Shown one piece after another: positions 1-12,712 of a stretch of DNA of 64,000 nucleotides. The notes below the pieces were generated by a model. The model had not been told where the DNA came from. It saw only the letters and a list, made by a program, of their open reading frames with translations, and ran no database searches. Source of the stretch: Macrotis lagotis (lineage: Eukaryota > Chordata > Mammalia > Peramelemorphia > Peramelidae). Position 1 is the first letter of the stretch. Each line of letters starts with the position of its first letter. The position numbers and the translations under genes were made by a program. Where the stretch lies: the NCBI RefSeq assembly GCF_037893015.1, contig NC_133660.1:288645078-288709077 (forward strand), written 5' to 3'.

Positions 1-1589
1 TCTCTAAACAGATAATTTTATTTAACTAAGAATTATTCAATATGTACTAAGTACAAGAAATTATATAAGGTATGGAATAAATTCAAAGACAAATTAATGA
101 TGAAAAGAGATATTCAACAATTCTGGATCATAATAAGAGGTACAAATCTTTTTGAGAAGTAACAAATAGAAGCAATTTTAAGAAAGGTAGAAATGAAATA
201 CATTCTATACAGTGTTCTAGAATTCTTTCCTCTCTGAAATAATGAACATCATAATGCTCATGTGGAGGAGGAGGATGATAATGATTTATATTAATATGTT
301 GTGATTTAGAAAACATTGGCAAAGAAGGCTATCCAGGAGAAAAAAGTTCAGATTAGTCCAAGAATAACCACAATATCGTCATCTGGACAATCCCTTTTAA
401 TCCCATATATCTCCATCTGTGACTCTATTTTCACTGAAGTAAATTCCCTTTTGTTACAGACTACATTTGCATTTAAGTCTCAAACCCAGAGTGCCTACTT
501 ACATCCTAATACAACTTCATCTAATATTTAAAATATTAAGATTATGTAATAATTCAATTATATTTTAAAATACGTATATATAAAACAAAATGTCAAGTAT
601 TGCATTATCTGATATAGGTATATGCAAAATTGAGAGGCAGTCTCAAATTGATAATAGTTTAAAACCATGGTGATAGATAAAATTGCTAAGGAAGAGACAT
701 ATAAGTGAATCAGTTATACCCCTGTATTTTTGAATAGTACTCATGTTTAGGGAGCATGTAGAGATGCCAGTAAATTGTACACAGAAATAGAATTTAATGT
801 GTTAGGAGAATTGGAATAATAATGTGTGACTTACGCCTGGTGAGTAATTCTTTTCTTCATGTTTGTGCATCTTAACTCTCTCTTTTTTTGGTATGGTTAC
901 TGTATTACATTTTTTGTTTTTGTTTTTGTTGTCTATCTAAAGAGCCCATTGTTTAGCACAGTTCCTGCTTCATAATAAACAGGTAAGTAGTATTGATGGA
1001 CTGATTTATTGAATTTTGTCCTCTTTGTTTAAGTCCTTCTAATATTTTGGATCCATCAGTTTATGGATAATTTTTTTCTCATCTTTATGACAATATATAC
1101 CTAATGTAGTGCCCCAGAAAGAACAATATTTTGTTAGAAATTTGTTGGAACACATTTGAATACAATGACAGTATGCCTTATTGTGAGATGGGAATAAAGT
1201 ATACATTTGTTCCTCTTCTCTTTTATTATTCATGTGATCTAATATACAATGAGGAAATAACTCAAGGCATACTAAGTCTCTAAGGGAAAGAGAGGAAATA
1301 CAATTGAAGAACTCCTGGAAAGTAGGTTCAAGGAGCTTCCTTTTTGCCAGAAGGACCTTCAGGTTTACACGAATATGCTAAAATATATCTTCATTGCATA
1401 GCACAAGGTCCCCAGTGACTATGGATTCACACAAATCTAAATCAGTTTTATTACATGAACTCAAAGGGTCAATAACATTCCTTGACTTTGGCCTTCATCA
1501 TAGAATTTGAATATGGAACCCCATTCAAAAGAAAGATTGAGGTTTATTCATGTAAACAGCAGAATATCTACAAAAGTAAATTAATGGGA
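1..1589. other. AT-rich stretch with no recognised gene
   Basis: Only short open frames (64-71 codons) occur here, none resembling a known family. I see no clear LINE or SINE. It lies just outside the part of unit A that I can match to unit C. Probably intergenic DNA, possibly with old repeats too diverged to name. Confidence 0.5.
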
Positions 1590-1989
1590 AGCTCATACAA
1601 AGGAATTTTTTAAAACTCTGCCTAAAGAAAAACACTAAGAAAACATGAATATAAGCCTTGTATAGAAGATGTCACTAGAGGAGAATGTTAAAGGTACTTT
1701 GGGATTTCTCGAAGCCTGGAGAAAGTAGAAAATTCCTAATGTGGGACGCAGCCTTTGAACAGGTTTAGGAGAGATGAAATGGCAGGGACCAACAGGAGTG
1801 ACACCAGTATGGATGAAAATAGGATCCAGGTTGGATTGTGCAGAGTTTACCTTGAAATACTATGATCAGGATGAGACTACTAGGAAAGGTTTTAACGAAT
1901 TCATTTATGAAAAAAGTTACTGGATGAATGACTTAAAATAAAAAAATTATACAAATATTTGTTAGGGGGATATATATATATATTTCTAT

Positions 1990-2480
1990 ATGCCTGCAAA
2001 TACTAACTGGCTAGATTCAATGACCTCTGAACTGTTGAGGATTGAATTGGAAAAGAAATTGGACGAAGCACACGCAAAATTAAAACGAAACAAACAACAT
2101 GAAACAAGTAGGAATATTGTCAATTCAAGTTCTGGGAGGGACTTTGACTATTATTCATTTCAAGCCCCTAGTTTGAAAGGTGGGGACCAATGGTCAAGAG
2201 AAACATTTTTTTCCAACTCTCTATAGCCCCTAACCTTATCTGAGGTTGAACTGGACTCTTGAACCTAAGGAGAACTTCAGAACATCATCAGAAGTGTGTC
2301 CCAACAGATTCATGATTCAGACTAAAGAAACGTTCAATTTATACTTCATATGCATAAGGAATTGTTCTGAGACTTGGGACTACAAACATAAGATAAAACA
2401 ATACAATCTCTAATAAAATGAACTTAATATTCTACTTGGAAAAAACATGCAAACTTTTATTCATGTTAGAGTTGCAGATA
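1990..2480 (-). repeat. Shared 3'-flank segment 'R' of OR units, copy in unit A
   Basis: This stretch aligns by eye with the reverse complement of 39400-39840 and directly with 44436-44860. It holds a 78-codon open frame at 1990-2226. The matching stretches in the other copies carry no comparable frame, so I regard it as chance. Other copies of R: 17590-22150 (interrupted), 28910-29180 and 30060-30370. Confidence 0.55.
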
Positions 2481-2538
2481 GAGAAATCAAGTTTAAAAAA
2501 TGCAAAAGAAAACTGCATAAATCATTCCCCTATTCATG

Positions 2539-2693
2539 TTTTAAGTTGTTTATTTTTGGCAAGGCAATGGAGTTAAGTGACTTGCCCAAGGTCTCACAGT
2601 GAGGTAATTATTAAGTGTCTGAAGGCATATTTGAACTCAGGGCCTCCTGACTCCAGGACTGGTGTTCTATACACAGCACCACCTAGGTGCCCT
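2539..2693 (-). mobile_element. tRNA-derived marsupial SINE
   Basis: Antisense copy of the SINE whose sense form carries a gttcaaat B-box-like segment and a cacttaacccc segment before an A-rich end. It is flanked by a near-perfect 17-bp target duplication (2522-2538 and 2694-2710, both starting tcattcccct). The SINE is absent from the matching part of unit C, so it inserted after the duplication. Confidence 0.85.
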
Positions 2694-3009
2694 TCATTCC
2701 CCTGTTCTTGCATAAAAAATAGCTTTTCCACCCTAGCAAGGATTTACTAAGGTTGTTGTGAGTACTCTGTTGGACATTAGTGAACATATAATGTTTAGAT
2801 AAGATTAAAGTCAGTGTATTTAAGCTTTTGTGTTTTCCATTATTTTATTATATATTTTCCAAATATATTTAAAAATTGTTTTCATTCTATAATATTTGCA
2901 ATATTCTAAGTTCCATATTTTAGAATTTAATTTCATATGATAATATGAAATATTATCATAAAGATAATATTAAGCTCCAATATTCAGGATAACTGTGTTA
3001 ATAAAGTAT

Positions 3010-3805
3010 AATTAACATGATCAGAATTCAGTAAAATGTGCATACCCTTTGATTCAGCAATACCACTACTAAGTTGATATCCTAAAAAGGATTCAAAAAA
3101 GTGTAAAAAAAAACCTCATATGCACAAAAATGATCATAGCATTTCTTTTCTTTCTTTTTTTAATAGCTATTTTTGAGGTGACAAAGAATTGTAAATTGAA
3201 GAATGCCCATCAATTGGGGAATGTCAGAAGAAATTGTATAATAGTGTTATAGTGTTATGTAACACTATTGTTCTATAAGAAATCATGAGGGATGAGACTT
3301 TAGAAAAGTCTCAAAGGACTTGTATAAACTGACACTGAGTGAAGGGAGCAGAACCAGAAGAACATCTCCCCACTAACAACAACACTGACTGATGATCATC
3401 TATGATAGACTTGTTCATTTCAGTAGTACAACAATCAAAGAAAATTTGAAAAGCTTTGGGATGGGAAAAAACCATCCACATCCATAGAAGGAATGGTGGA
3501 GTTTAAATGTAAACCAAAGCTTGCTATCTTCAATTTTTAAAAGTTGTCTTATATATTATATTATATTATGATTTTCTTTTTAATGTTTTTCTTCCCATAC
3601 CAAATGAGTCTTCTTTCACAGCAAAATTAATCTATATTTAGTATAATTATATATGTAGAACCTATACCAGATTGCTTTCTTTCAGGAAGAAGAAAGGAAG
3701 AGAGGAAGAAAAATGTAAAACGCAAAACCTTTGAAAAATATGATCGGTGAAAACTATTGTTGCATGTTGCTGAAAAACAAAAACATTTTTAAGAAAAGAA
3801 AAGTA
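3010..3805 (+). mobile_element. L1 3' end, 5'-truncated
   Basis: The sequence matches the end of L1 ORF2 and the 3' UTR as repeated elsewhere in this window (compare 11930-12600 and 54600-55550). Markers are the ccttTGATtcagcaatacc stretch, the 'caattggggaatg' stretch and the 'ggagtttaaatg' stretch, followed by an A-rich end. No coding potential remains. It interrupts unit A. Confidence 0.75.
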
Positions 3806-5640
3806 TAATTAAAGTATTCTGTGTAATCAGAGGAAAAAGATCATGCAAGCAGGGGAGATTAGGGCAAGGACCTTTGATTTGTTAATGAGAAGATTGAGGC
3901 CAGTCTTTTTCAGATTGAGGCCAGTCTTTTTCAAATCTTGAGATTTGATGCTTTGAACTACAGAAGGACGCAAACGAAATAAGTATCCAAACTAAATATG
4001 ATGCCAGCAAGAAGAGCCTCTAGAATAGGGATTGAAAGGCCAGGCTGACCCCATGAGACAAACTTACCCTAGTTAAAATTGGAACAGATCAAAACTTCTG
4101 TACTAATCATCACTTGGTCAAGTCTATTGAGTATGCATTGTACTTCCGACCTAGGAAAGGTAGAGAGACCGAGAGTAAAAAAAATTTTAAATATATATTT
4201 TAAAAAACAATCATAGAAAACAAGAGGAATGTGATTCTAAAGATAATTAATATAAGATATCTTCAATAAAAAATAATCTTTTATATAATTAGTATACTTT
4301 TATTTGTCTTTCCCAAACCTGATAATTTAAGTCCCCCAAATGCTGACTACTGAAGGATGACGATGTTTCACGTGACCAGAATCAAAGTATACATAAAAAC
4401 CACATTCTGGTGTGCTGACTTTGAATAGTCAAGCAGCAGCATAATTAGTTCAAAGCCGAGATAGCATTATATTATCATTAGCAATAAAATGTCCCTTCTG
4501 TCACATATGTTTGAGGTTCACTGTCCAACAATGTGCCATTCTGTGGACGCACACAGAATGCAATAGTAGAAGCATTACTGTTGGGGAACACATTTGATCT
4601 TGGTCCCTACTTCTCAGGCAGAGCTGGACCTTACTGAACCTTACTGGGTCCTACTGACCTTACTGACCCCAAGGGACCCTTACTTTCTTAGAAGGTGGTC
4701 ATGCAGTCCCCCCCTGGAAACAAGGTATTTGATGGGAAGTTCATTCATCTAGGTTTCCTGGGTCTGATCTTAGTTTTAATCAATTTCCCAACAGGAAAGT
4801 TTGGTTTCTTAATTACACAATAAAGTCTAATGTGCAGCCTGTCCTCTGTCACCACCTGCTGAAGCTGTTCTCCTTTTGGAAATTACCCATGCATCCATCT
4901 TCTTGTGTCCAGGATCAAAGAACATATTCACCCTCAATAATGGTCTGTTTTCTTATATTCCTAGATCTCTTTTGAAATGCTAATGTTCACTCATTTTTCT
5001 CAAGGTTGTTACCAGTCTCTTTTGACTTTTAAGGGATTCTTATCTCACTTTTTAAAAGATCACCAAAGAGTAATATTTGAAGCCTCTCCTAATTCCATTA
5101 AAGTTAATAACTCACCTAAGAGGTAAAAGCAGTAAGAGTAATAGAGTGTTGACCCAACATTGCATTTTGTGTAGGACTTGAGGAATTCAGTGCCTTTGTT
5201 TCACATTTCACATTCACATCTCCTTCACACTGCAAAATGTTAACACCTTGTCTGGGAGAAATCAATTTATAAAGAAACCCCTGAAAAACTCCCAAACTCT
5301 ACTGTACAAGCAAAGTACTAAAAAGCAAATAAGTGTTAGCAAATACATATTTTCAATAGGAGATCATGCACGACTTTGTGAACTGATTTTCTAAGTGGAA
5401 GACAGCTAAGGAAGTTATACTTATTTCTGGAAAATAAATGAAAAGCTAAAAAGACATCTATGTGATTTCCATCATCATTCAGTATTATGCAAAGATTTTG
5501 TTTTGATATGAATAATTAATATTCCTTTCACTTGAATACAGGCTTCAAACCTTTGTATCAGGGACCTGGTCAAATGAATTATAGAGACATAGTTCTGTGG
5601 GATCCTCTAGGATGTATCTTAATAATAAAAATTTTAAATG
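3806..5640. other. OR-unit flank, no gene
   Basis: Downstream flank of OR gene 1. Blocks at 3840-4180, 4360-4480 and about 4560-4640 are recognisable again in unit C (45115-45420, 48360-48470, 48730-48780), and the first also in unit B inverted (38780-39060). No open frame or RNA gene was seen. Confidence 0.55.
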
Positions 5641-5782
5641 AATGATTTCTGTGTTGAAAAGAAGTGATAGTCCAAGTTCAAAATTTTGGGGATTATATTT
5701 TTTCTCTAAGCAAACATTAACTATTAACTTTATTTTGTTACATTTTCATGTATTTTATTATTATTCATGCATTTCTATAATT

Positions 5783-6742
5783 TTAAAATTTTTCAAACTT
5801 GGATATTTCTATTTTGGAACAAAAAGTAATTTTGATTATCCTACCCAGTGCAATCTTGATTTTCATGTTCCTTAGACTATAAATAATAGGGTTCATGAAT
5901 GGAGGCAATATTGTGTAGGTCATTGAAATCAAAAGATTCTGAACTGGTGAAGTGTCCGATAAAGGACTCAAGACTGTGAAAATACCAGCAAGAAGAAATA
6001 AGATGAGGATGACTAATTGTGGTGAACAGGTAGACAAGGCTTTGTGACGTCCTTCTACAGAGGGTATTTTAAATACAGTGGAGAAGATGTAGGTATAGGA
6101 TATAATTAAAAAACCAAAGCAGAACAAAACAAAAGTTGAACTTGTGGCAATGAGTAAATATTCAGCATCACAAACCTCAGTAGATGAAATCTTCAAGACA
6201 TGGGGGATATCACAAAAAAAATGATGGATCACATTCGATCCTGAGAAAGGCAAACGGAACATGTTCCCTGTATGGAGAGCTGAATAGATGAGCCCACTGA
6301 CCCATGAACCAATTACCACCCAAAGACAGCGGAGTGGTGTCATAGTGACTCCATAGTGCAAAGGGTGACAGATGGCCACATAGCGGTCATAAGACATAGC
6401 CACAAGTAAAGCAATTTCTACTCCAGCAAAGAAGATAAGGAAGAAAATCTGAGCAGCACAGCCAAGAAGAGAAATGGATTGATTGCCTGTGAGAGAATTC
6501 ACAATGAATTTGGGAAGAGTGACTGAGATGTAGCCAATATCCAACAGAGATAAGTTGCTCAGGAAAAAATACATCGGAGAATGAAGGTGTGCATCAGTGA
6601 TAATGGCAGTGATAGTCAGGAGATTCCCCATAAGAGCTGCAATATATATCAGCAGGAAAAAAACAACATGTAAGACCTGAAGCTCTCGGATGTTGGAAAA
6701 CTCGATAAGGAAGAATTCTTTGATGATGGTAAAATTGTCCAT
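5783..6742 (-). CDS. Olfactory receptor, family 14-like (OR gene 1)
   Basis: A seven-helix odorant receptor of the class A GPCR type, expected in the cilia membrane of olfactory neurons and signalling through Golf. The 319-residue frame is complete. Visible features are an N-glycosylation site NFT at 3-5, GN at 39-40 in TM1, LHSPMYFFLSNLSLLD at 53-68, C95 at the start of TM3, MSYDRYVAICHP at 116-127, C177 and C191 in extracellular loop 2, SY at 215-216, KALSTCSPQL at 234-243 and PPFMNPIIYSLRN at 280-292. The ELQVLH and CDIPHVL blocks point to family 14 (OR14I1-like), a family call from memory. I chose the ATG at 6742, aligned with the other two genes, over an in-frame ATG eight codons upstream at 6766. 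A minus-strand AATAAA lies at 5759-5754, just past the stop. It looks intact; the ligand is unknown. Confidence 0.93.
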   Translation of the reverse strand: MDNFTIIKEFFLIEFSNIRELQVLHVVFFLLIYIAALMGNLLTITAIITDAHLHSPMYFFLSNLSLLDIGYISVTLPKFIVNSLTGNQSISLLGCAAQIFFLIFFAGVEIALLVAMSYDRYVAICHPLHYGVTMTPLRCLWVVIGSWVSGLIYSALHTGNMFRLPFSGSNVIHHFFCDIPHVLKISSTEVCDAEYLLIATSSTFVLFCFGFLIISYTYIFSTVFKIPSVEGRHKALSTCSPQLVILILFLLAGIFTVLSPLSDTSPVQNLLISMTYTILPPFMNPIIYSLRNMKIKIALGRIIKITFCSKIEISKFEKF

Positions 6743-6797
6743 GACTTCTGGGATCCTGTTATTCATCTTGTAATAATATAATTGGAAGATATCAATT

Positions 6798-6800
6798 TCT
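6798..6800 (-). other. Likely splice acceptor of the OR gene 1 coding exon
   Basis: On the minus strand a pyrimidine-rich run ends in TTTTAG and is followed by AAATTGATATCTTCC. The same arrangement precedes OR genes 2 and 3. The coding exon would start at 6798, 56 bases upstream of the chosen ATG. Confidence 0.55.
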
Positions 6801-7893
6801 AAAAGAAAAGCATAGAATCACTTTATTAAAATGAGAGACCATGAACTTCAATCTATTCTAACTCAATATGTGAGGGGGAATCAGCTCATGTAAAAAGGAT
6901 ATTAAGTACCCTTCTACTGCGATCACATTCAGTCTTAAATTCGAGCTATCATGCCCAGTATAAAAACTGAGCCTCCTTGAACTGACTTACCCAACAGGAA
7001 CTCTATTCCTAACTTTCCTTATAGGCAGGTACACAGACACACAGACACACCCAGATGTCACATATGCACCCCAATCTCCCCAACACACACAATCTACATT
7101 TGTAGATTGATTGCCTTTTGCAAAATGCCACTATATTTCAAATCAAAACATGTACCAGTGTGCAAAATTCTGATAAATGATAGCAGGTAGATAGATAAAT
7201 AAATATACTATTTATTGGACACTTTTTATTGCCAGGCACACTAGACTAAATACAACTTTAATTGTCGACGAGTCTTGAGTCATTTTGACCCTACAGATGC
7301 ACAAATTCATTTTTTTTCTAGGATGTCAGAGTATCTGTTTCAGCCTCTTGAAAGGTGAGATGGACCTCCTTAAAACCTCTATTGATTGGTCAGAACTTTC
7401 TTAATATAAAACTGAGTAATCACAGAATCTCTGGAAGATGTAATATTCTTATGTTTTGAAGGAATCTTTTAAATTGAATCGCAGAATTGTAGACTCGGAG
7501 CTACAAAGCTACAAGGGTTTTAGAGTTCTGTTACCTAGCTTCCTTAAGTAAAAAGGCAATTGAGAGGTAAAGAAACTTCTTGGACTGGCACAGATGGTAT
7601 GCGACCAAGCCAGTATGAAATATGAGATATTCAGATTCCAAATGTTGCACTCTTAACGTTTGTTTTAATCAAGACTAATTTGCTTTAAATCCTTTAGCTT
7701 TGTATTTTTAGAATAATTAGGACAGAGGATACTGTAATTAGGAAAAATAAAAATTTAAGGAACTATATTCTAAAACTGATAGGCACCCTCTAAGAAATAA
7801 ATTATTTCATGTGATCTGTGATTTTATGAAATTAGGAATTTAGCAGGAGAGAAAATCTCTCCTGCAACTTAAGTGATATTAGCAAATAGTTTT
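6801..7893. other. OR gene 1 upstream intron or flank with an old MIR-like SINE
   Basis: No gene is seen. About 7440-7660 resembles an old MIR-type SINE (gagaggtaaagaaacttct region with the usual tail wording), strongly decayed. Any upstream non-coding OR exon should lie here or beyond, but I cannot identify it. Confidence 0.35.
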
Positions 7894-8049
7894 GGGGTGG
7901 CTAGGTAATACAATGGATAGAGCACCAGCCCTGGAGTCAGGAGTACCTGAGTTCAAATCTGACCTCAGACACTTAATAATTACCCAGCTGTGTAGTCTTG
8001 GGCAAGCCACTTAACCCCATTTGCCTTACAAATAAAATCTAAAAAAAGT
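7894..8049 (+). mobile_element. tRNA-derived marsupial SINE
   Basis: Sense copy starting ggggtggctaggt, with the gagttcaaatctgacctcag segment and an A-rich end. A 9-bp target duplication (aatagtttt) lies at 7885-7893 and 8056-8064. The matching part of unit C lacks it. Confidence 0.85.
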
Positions 8050-8459
8050 AGAACTAATAGTTTTACTGGGCCAAAGCACTTGGAAATTTCAATGATATGA
8101 TGTAAGGAACAAAAAGAAACAAAAAAAAAGAGTGTTACACTCTGGATTTGAAAATAGGTCTTTTCCCCTACAAAGTCATTTTCTTTCTTTATATACTGTC
8201 ATTTTGCTTGTTAAATAACACTGTTGTTGATAATATTAATTGTAATGATTATATTTATACCAACAATAGTTTTATTGGCACAAAGCCCACTCATAGTAAG
8301 TTAGATATGTCAGAACATTTTCTCCAAAGGAATTGATTTTGCTGAGTACTTACCCATAATGCTGTGAGAGCAAGATCTTATTCAACTCTGATACAAATTT
8401 GTACAGTTTTTCCCACTTTCCGCATCTGAGGTAACCGGAATTAGAGGGGTTACTTATTT

Positions 8460-8750
8460 ATTCAGGGTAGAACAACAGCAATAATAAGGATAATAATAAT
8501 AATAAATAGTTGATATTTCTCTTTCACTACTTGGCAAAACATTTTACAAATATCACGTTCCTGGATCAAACAGACCCTGTGAGATATTGCAGTTCTTATA
8601 AGCATGTTGTGGGTGAACAATTGAAACTCAGAGAAGTTATAAGACATCCTCATATCCTAGAGAAAGTATTTAATATTGATAAAATATTTAGAGAAAGTAT
8701 TTAAGGTTCAGGTTTCCTTAATTCAAATCTCCCATATCATAATGACTCTC
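8460..8750 (+). repeat. MIR-like ancient SINE shared by all OR units
   Basis: The order of segments (fall-off after aaaacattttacaaatatc, then a tcagagaagttataag segment) fits an old MIR. The same DNA recurs near 51840-52170 and, inverted, near 36190-36370, so it was present before the units duplicated. Confidence 0.5.
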
Positions 8751-10011
8751 TAAAAGCTTATGACATAAGCAAAGAAACAACCTAAGAATTCTAACACCCA
8801 CTTAATTTACTAAGCAAATTGACCTTTCAGAAATGTTATATAAAAGAAAAGCATTACCTGAGGGAAGAATAGTGATATTTCTCCAAGTTTGTTTTGATTT
8901 CTTTTCCCTGCCAAGTCACTGGTGCTCCAAAAATTATCACTATCCTCACTAAATTGTTTCTGGTCACATTAGGAACTTCATATGAAACCACACCATGTGA
9001 AGCGACTAGATTTGCTGTTATATCTGATAAACATTGGATGAGTGGAAATATCCTACCCTCTGTCCTTGGGAGAAATGTTTCCTGAAGTCCCCAGAGAAGC
9101 CAAGGTTATGATCGCATCATTATTATCCGTAGATTTTCTGACCTTTCCCTTGAGAATAATTAGATGAGCTAGAGGTCATTTTATTGAAAACAAAAAGAAA
9201 CAAGTTCACCCTTTACTATTACATGATCCATCAGTTCTTCTGTAGTTCATAAGAATCTTGGATGTAGCCTGCAATTTTGTCCATAATGCAAATCCCTTGA
9301 CTTTAGTTTCCTTTAAATGTATTTTGAAAAAGAGATTTTGATTTTCTTGGGGAAAAAAACATATCAAGTATCCAAAGATATGCATGTCAAACTATATACC
9401 TGTCTATCACCTTTATATTCACATTTGTTTACATATGCATAAATATATATATATATGGCTCAGTGAATACACATACTATATTTATTTCATATACTTAAGA
9501 TATATGGACTTGGGGGGACATATCATTTCATTTGCATTTGTGTATGTGTGTTTTCATACAGTATGGATGCTAATGGAATGGTATTAGATTTTTGGAGAAA
9601 ACATATGTAAATATATACAAATACATATCATTATTAATGGAATGAAAGTTGGTATTTGAACCATAAAATTGCTAAACTTTTGTTCATATGAAAGAAGTAT
9701 ATGTGAGGGTTGCTTTTGTCAAGTTTATAAATTTCAGGATAACATGGTCACAAATGTCCTCTGGGAAGATCATTATAAGAATTGAGTGAAGGACAGACTA
9801 GAATGGGCGGGGGAGGCAGAGATAAGATCTAGAAAGATATAGAAATTGTTTTTTTTTCTTTTTAAAGTCGGAATCATTTTCACTACTCTCATCAGCAGAC
9901 ATTCTATTAAATTTGGGAAATATACCCTCAAATAAACATATTCAAGTTATATACACAGCCAAAGAAATGTTGATAAATGTCTGTATGCATACAAATACTT
10001 GCAAATACAAA

Positions 10012-10038
<27 letters not shown>
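10012..10038 (+). repeat. (GT)n microsatellite
   Basis: Uninterrupted GT dinucleotides followed by a short TA run. Confidence 0.95.
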
Positions 10039-10045
<7 letters not shown>

Positions 10046-10667
10046 GGCATAAATACATCAATTAGATTTTATTTGCTTTATATGTGAATATACATTTATA
10101 TGTGAATATACATTCATACACAACCATAAACAAACATGTGCATAATATAAAGGTTCCTAATTATTTGTATCATATGCATAAGTATACTATATATTTTAAA
10201 TATGGACATATAGTGAATTTTAAGATATGTCACATACATCTGTACATATGCAATATGCATCTCTATGTATAAACTTTTAAAAATAATTATTTTTCATATG
10301 CAGAAGAGTGCTTGGCTTTAAAATATGCATGTAAATTATATGCATCATTATATTATTAATATTAAATATTATTTTTGTATAAATATCTACAAGTAATACA
10401 TATACAAGCAACATTTTATATAGTCTTTTAATAGAGCCAGAATCTGATCAGAAGTTATTTCATTGATATAGGGAAATTCTGTTGAGGAAATCTCTCTTTT
10501 GAATGCAGATTCTGCCTGCTTTACCATTTTTTTGTCTTGAAGAGCTGCCTAGGGCAGATAAATGCAAAATGTTTTGCCAAGCATCATATAATCAGCATTT
10601 TAACAGATAAGAATTGAAATCAGGACTTCCTAATTCCAAGGAATTCTAACTGTACCAAACTGTTATC

Positions 10668-10691
10668 TCTCTCTCTCTCTCTCTCTCTCTG
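10668..10691 (+). repeat. (CT)n microsatellite
   Basis: Uninterrupted CT dinucleotides at the end of a decayed MIR-like SINE. Confidence 0.95.
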
Positions 10692-11761
10692 TGTCTCCAT
10701 ATGTGCTTCTCTCACTTTTATTACATTTTTATTTTTCTATCTTTCTATCTATAATATCTCTATTAATTTACATTTGTCATAAAACTGTATATACATATGT
10801 CTACTATATAAATATATCATATTTGCATGAATATATATATTCATTACTTTGTTTATGAAATATATATTTAAATGAGATATATTTATGAAATAGATATATT
10901 CTCTGCTCTCAGCAGAGAAAAATGCATCTAATGGATTAGCTGAAATTTTATTTAAGTTTTTGTTCCATCAGAATAGGTTACTATGTTTAACTTATAGTTG
11001 TCTGTCTCTGCTTTGTTCCCCTTTCTCTGAAGGCTGAGACCTTATTTATATCATAAAGCATATTTGCTGGTTTAGTTTTTCATTAAATATTTTTTGGAGA
11101 ATGAGTTTAAAATATATAGATATTACTATTAAATAACTTTAGAAATCATATGCATTTTATAAAAATTTGTTAAAATTATCCCTTAGGTAGCTCTTTCCCT
11201 TAGGCCTAATTCATCATAATGACTATAATGAATCCATAAACATTATCAAAAATATGTATGTACAATGTTAACCTGACTGTTCACCACTGAGGATAGGGTG
11301 TGGGAAGGGAGGGTAACTTAAAAATATGCATTTGCAAATGAATGAAACTAAAGAAATAAAGAAATTATTAAAAAGGAAATCATAAGAACATTGACCTGAA
11401 CTAGATATTTTATTACTTATTTTTTTGATTTATTATTCTAACACCTTACTATTTGTAATCTCCATTTTTATTTTTGTTTACTTGGTAGTTTTGATGTATG
11501 GCTTGTAGTGACCTGATTGAAAAGAAAATAATTTGCTCTGCTCCCCATAAACCTAATAATTTTTATTTATGGTATGGAAAGCATTGTCACTGCTATGGAG
11601 TTGACCACTGAGTGAAGCATTGTTAAACCTTCTCTTACTTTACAGACTATTGACTTTTGCTGCATTTCTCCTTCCCAAGTTGTCTTAAGTCAAATCAAAA
11701 CGAAGGAGAAAAGAGTTTGAGGGAAATTCTTATTCCGCAGAAAGTATACCGGAGAATTACA

Positions 11762-12600
11762 GGGTCAGAGCCAAGATAGTGGATTAGAGAAAATACCTGG
11801 TTGAGCCCTCCCAACATTTCCCTGCAAACAACTTTAATGTAATGCATCCAATCACATTCTGGAGCAGTAGAATCAACAAAAGATTACAGTGATACAATCA
11901 TTTAGAGTAAGATAACTTTGAAATTGTCAAAGAAACAACTGTGATATCAAAGAGGAAGATGATGGTTGGTAGAGTTGTGAAGTGATCCACTCTTTTTGAA
12001 AGAGTAATTTGGAATTATGCCCAAAGTGCAATATAAATGTGCATAACCTTTGCCTGAGCAATACCACTACTGGAATCTGTATCTTGAAGAGATCATGAAA
12101 ATGGGTAAAAATCCCACAAGTACAAAAATATTCACAGCAGCTCTTTTTGTCATGGCCAAGAATAGGAAATTGATCCATTAAGGGAAATGGCTGAACAAAT
12201 TATTGTAAATGTATATGATGGAATGCTATTGTTTTATAAGATTTCAGAAAAAGCCTAGAAAGACTTGCGTAAATGAATGCTGGGTGAAGTGACAGGAATA
12301 TGAAGAGCACTATATACACTAATCTGGGGAGATGATGAACCATATGGTCTTTTTAATTCAGTAGTACAATAATAAAAAATAATTTTAAAAGACTGGTGAT
12401 GGAAAATACTATCCATATCCAGAGAAGGAACTGTGGAGTTTAAATCAATTCAAAGTTTATTATCTTTATTTTTTTAAGTTGTGTTATGAATTGTGTCACT
12501 GCTTTCTCTTTGTTATTTTCTTTCATTTGGATCTGATTTTTATTTCTCATCATGATCAATATGGATCAATGTATACAGCATGATTCTAAAAAAAACAAAA
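11762..12600 (+). mobile_element. L1 with internal deletion: 5' tip joined to 3' end
   Basis: It opens with a stretch (gagccaagatagtgg) like the 5' UTR of marsupial L1, then passes within about 200 bases into the ORF2 end and 3' UTR (cctttgcctgagcaatacca, then ggaactgtggagtttaaat). ORF1 and most of ORF2 are missing. It could be one deleted element or two adjoining fragments. Confidence 0.6.
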
Positions 12601-12654
12601 GTAGAGACAAAGCTAGAGACCATGAGTAAAAAAATTCCAAATTAAGTGTTTGTT

Positions 12655-12712
12655 ATGACATCATCAACTGATGTCATTGTCTTCTTTGAATTCATTGAGA
12701 AAAGAAGGATAA
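12655..12712 (+). mobile_element. RTE-tailed SINE, 3' fragment
   Basis: The stretch 'tgatgtcattgtcttctttg' followed by 'gagaaaagaagga' matches the tail of the SINE seen more fully at 61043-61236. Short and degraded. Confidence 0.45.

Larger units (their letters stand above)
1590..9360 (-). repeat. OR-containing duplicated unit A
   Basis: This block carries OR gene 1 and matches unit C (about 43205-52830) in the same orientation and unit B (about 35440-39840) in inverted orientation. Anchors seen by eye: 1590-1960 with 43205-43560; 2010-2400 with 44440-44790; 3840-4180 with 45115-45420; 4370-4470 with 48365-48465; 8460-8750 with 51840-52170 and, inverted, 36200-36370; 9050-9330 inverted with 35490-35700. 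The copies are well diverged outside the gene and interrupted by different insertions. Edges are approximate. Confidence 0.7.
9361..11760. other. AT-rich intergenic DNA with simple repeats
   Basis: No gene is recognised. The stretch is dominated by TATA/CATA-rich sequence. It holds a (GT)n run at 10012-10038, a decayed MIR-like SINE at about 10537-10670, a (CT)n run at 10668-10691, and at about 11260-11380 a short piece that may be an old LINE 3' UTR. Confidence 0.5.

Noticed and set aside
1990-2226. A 78-codon open frame with a credible start
   Set aside because: It lies in the R segment. The matching stretches at 44436-44640 and inverted 39500-39800 have no such frame, and no family resemblance was seen.
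6743-6766. Upstream in-frame ATG giving a 327-residue OR gene 1
   Set aside because: The eight extra residues have no counterpart in OR genes 2 and 3, and the ATG at 6742 aligns with theirs. It cannot be excluded without transcript data.
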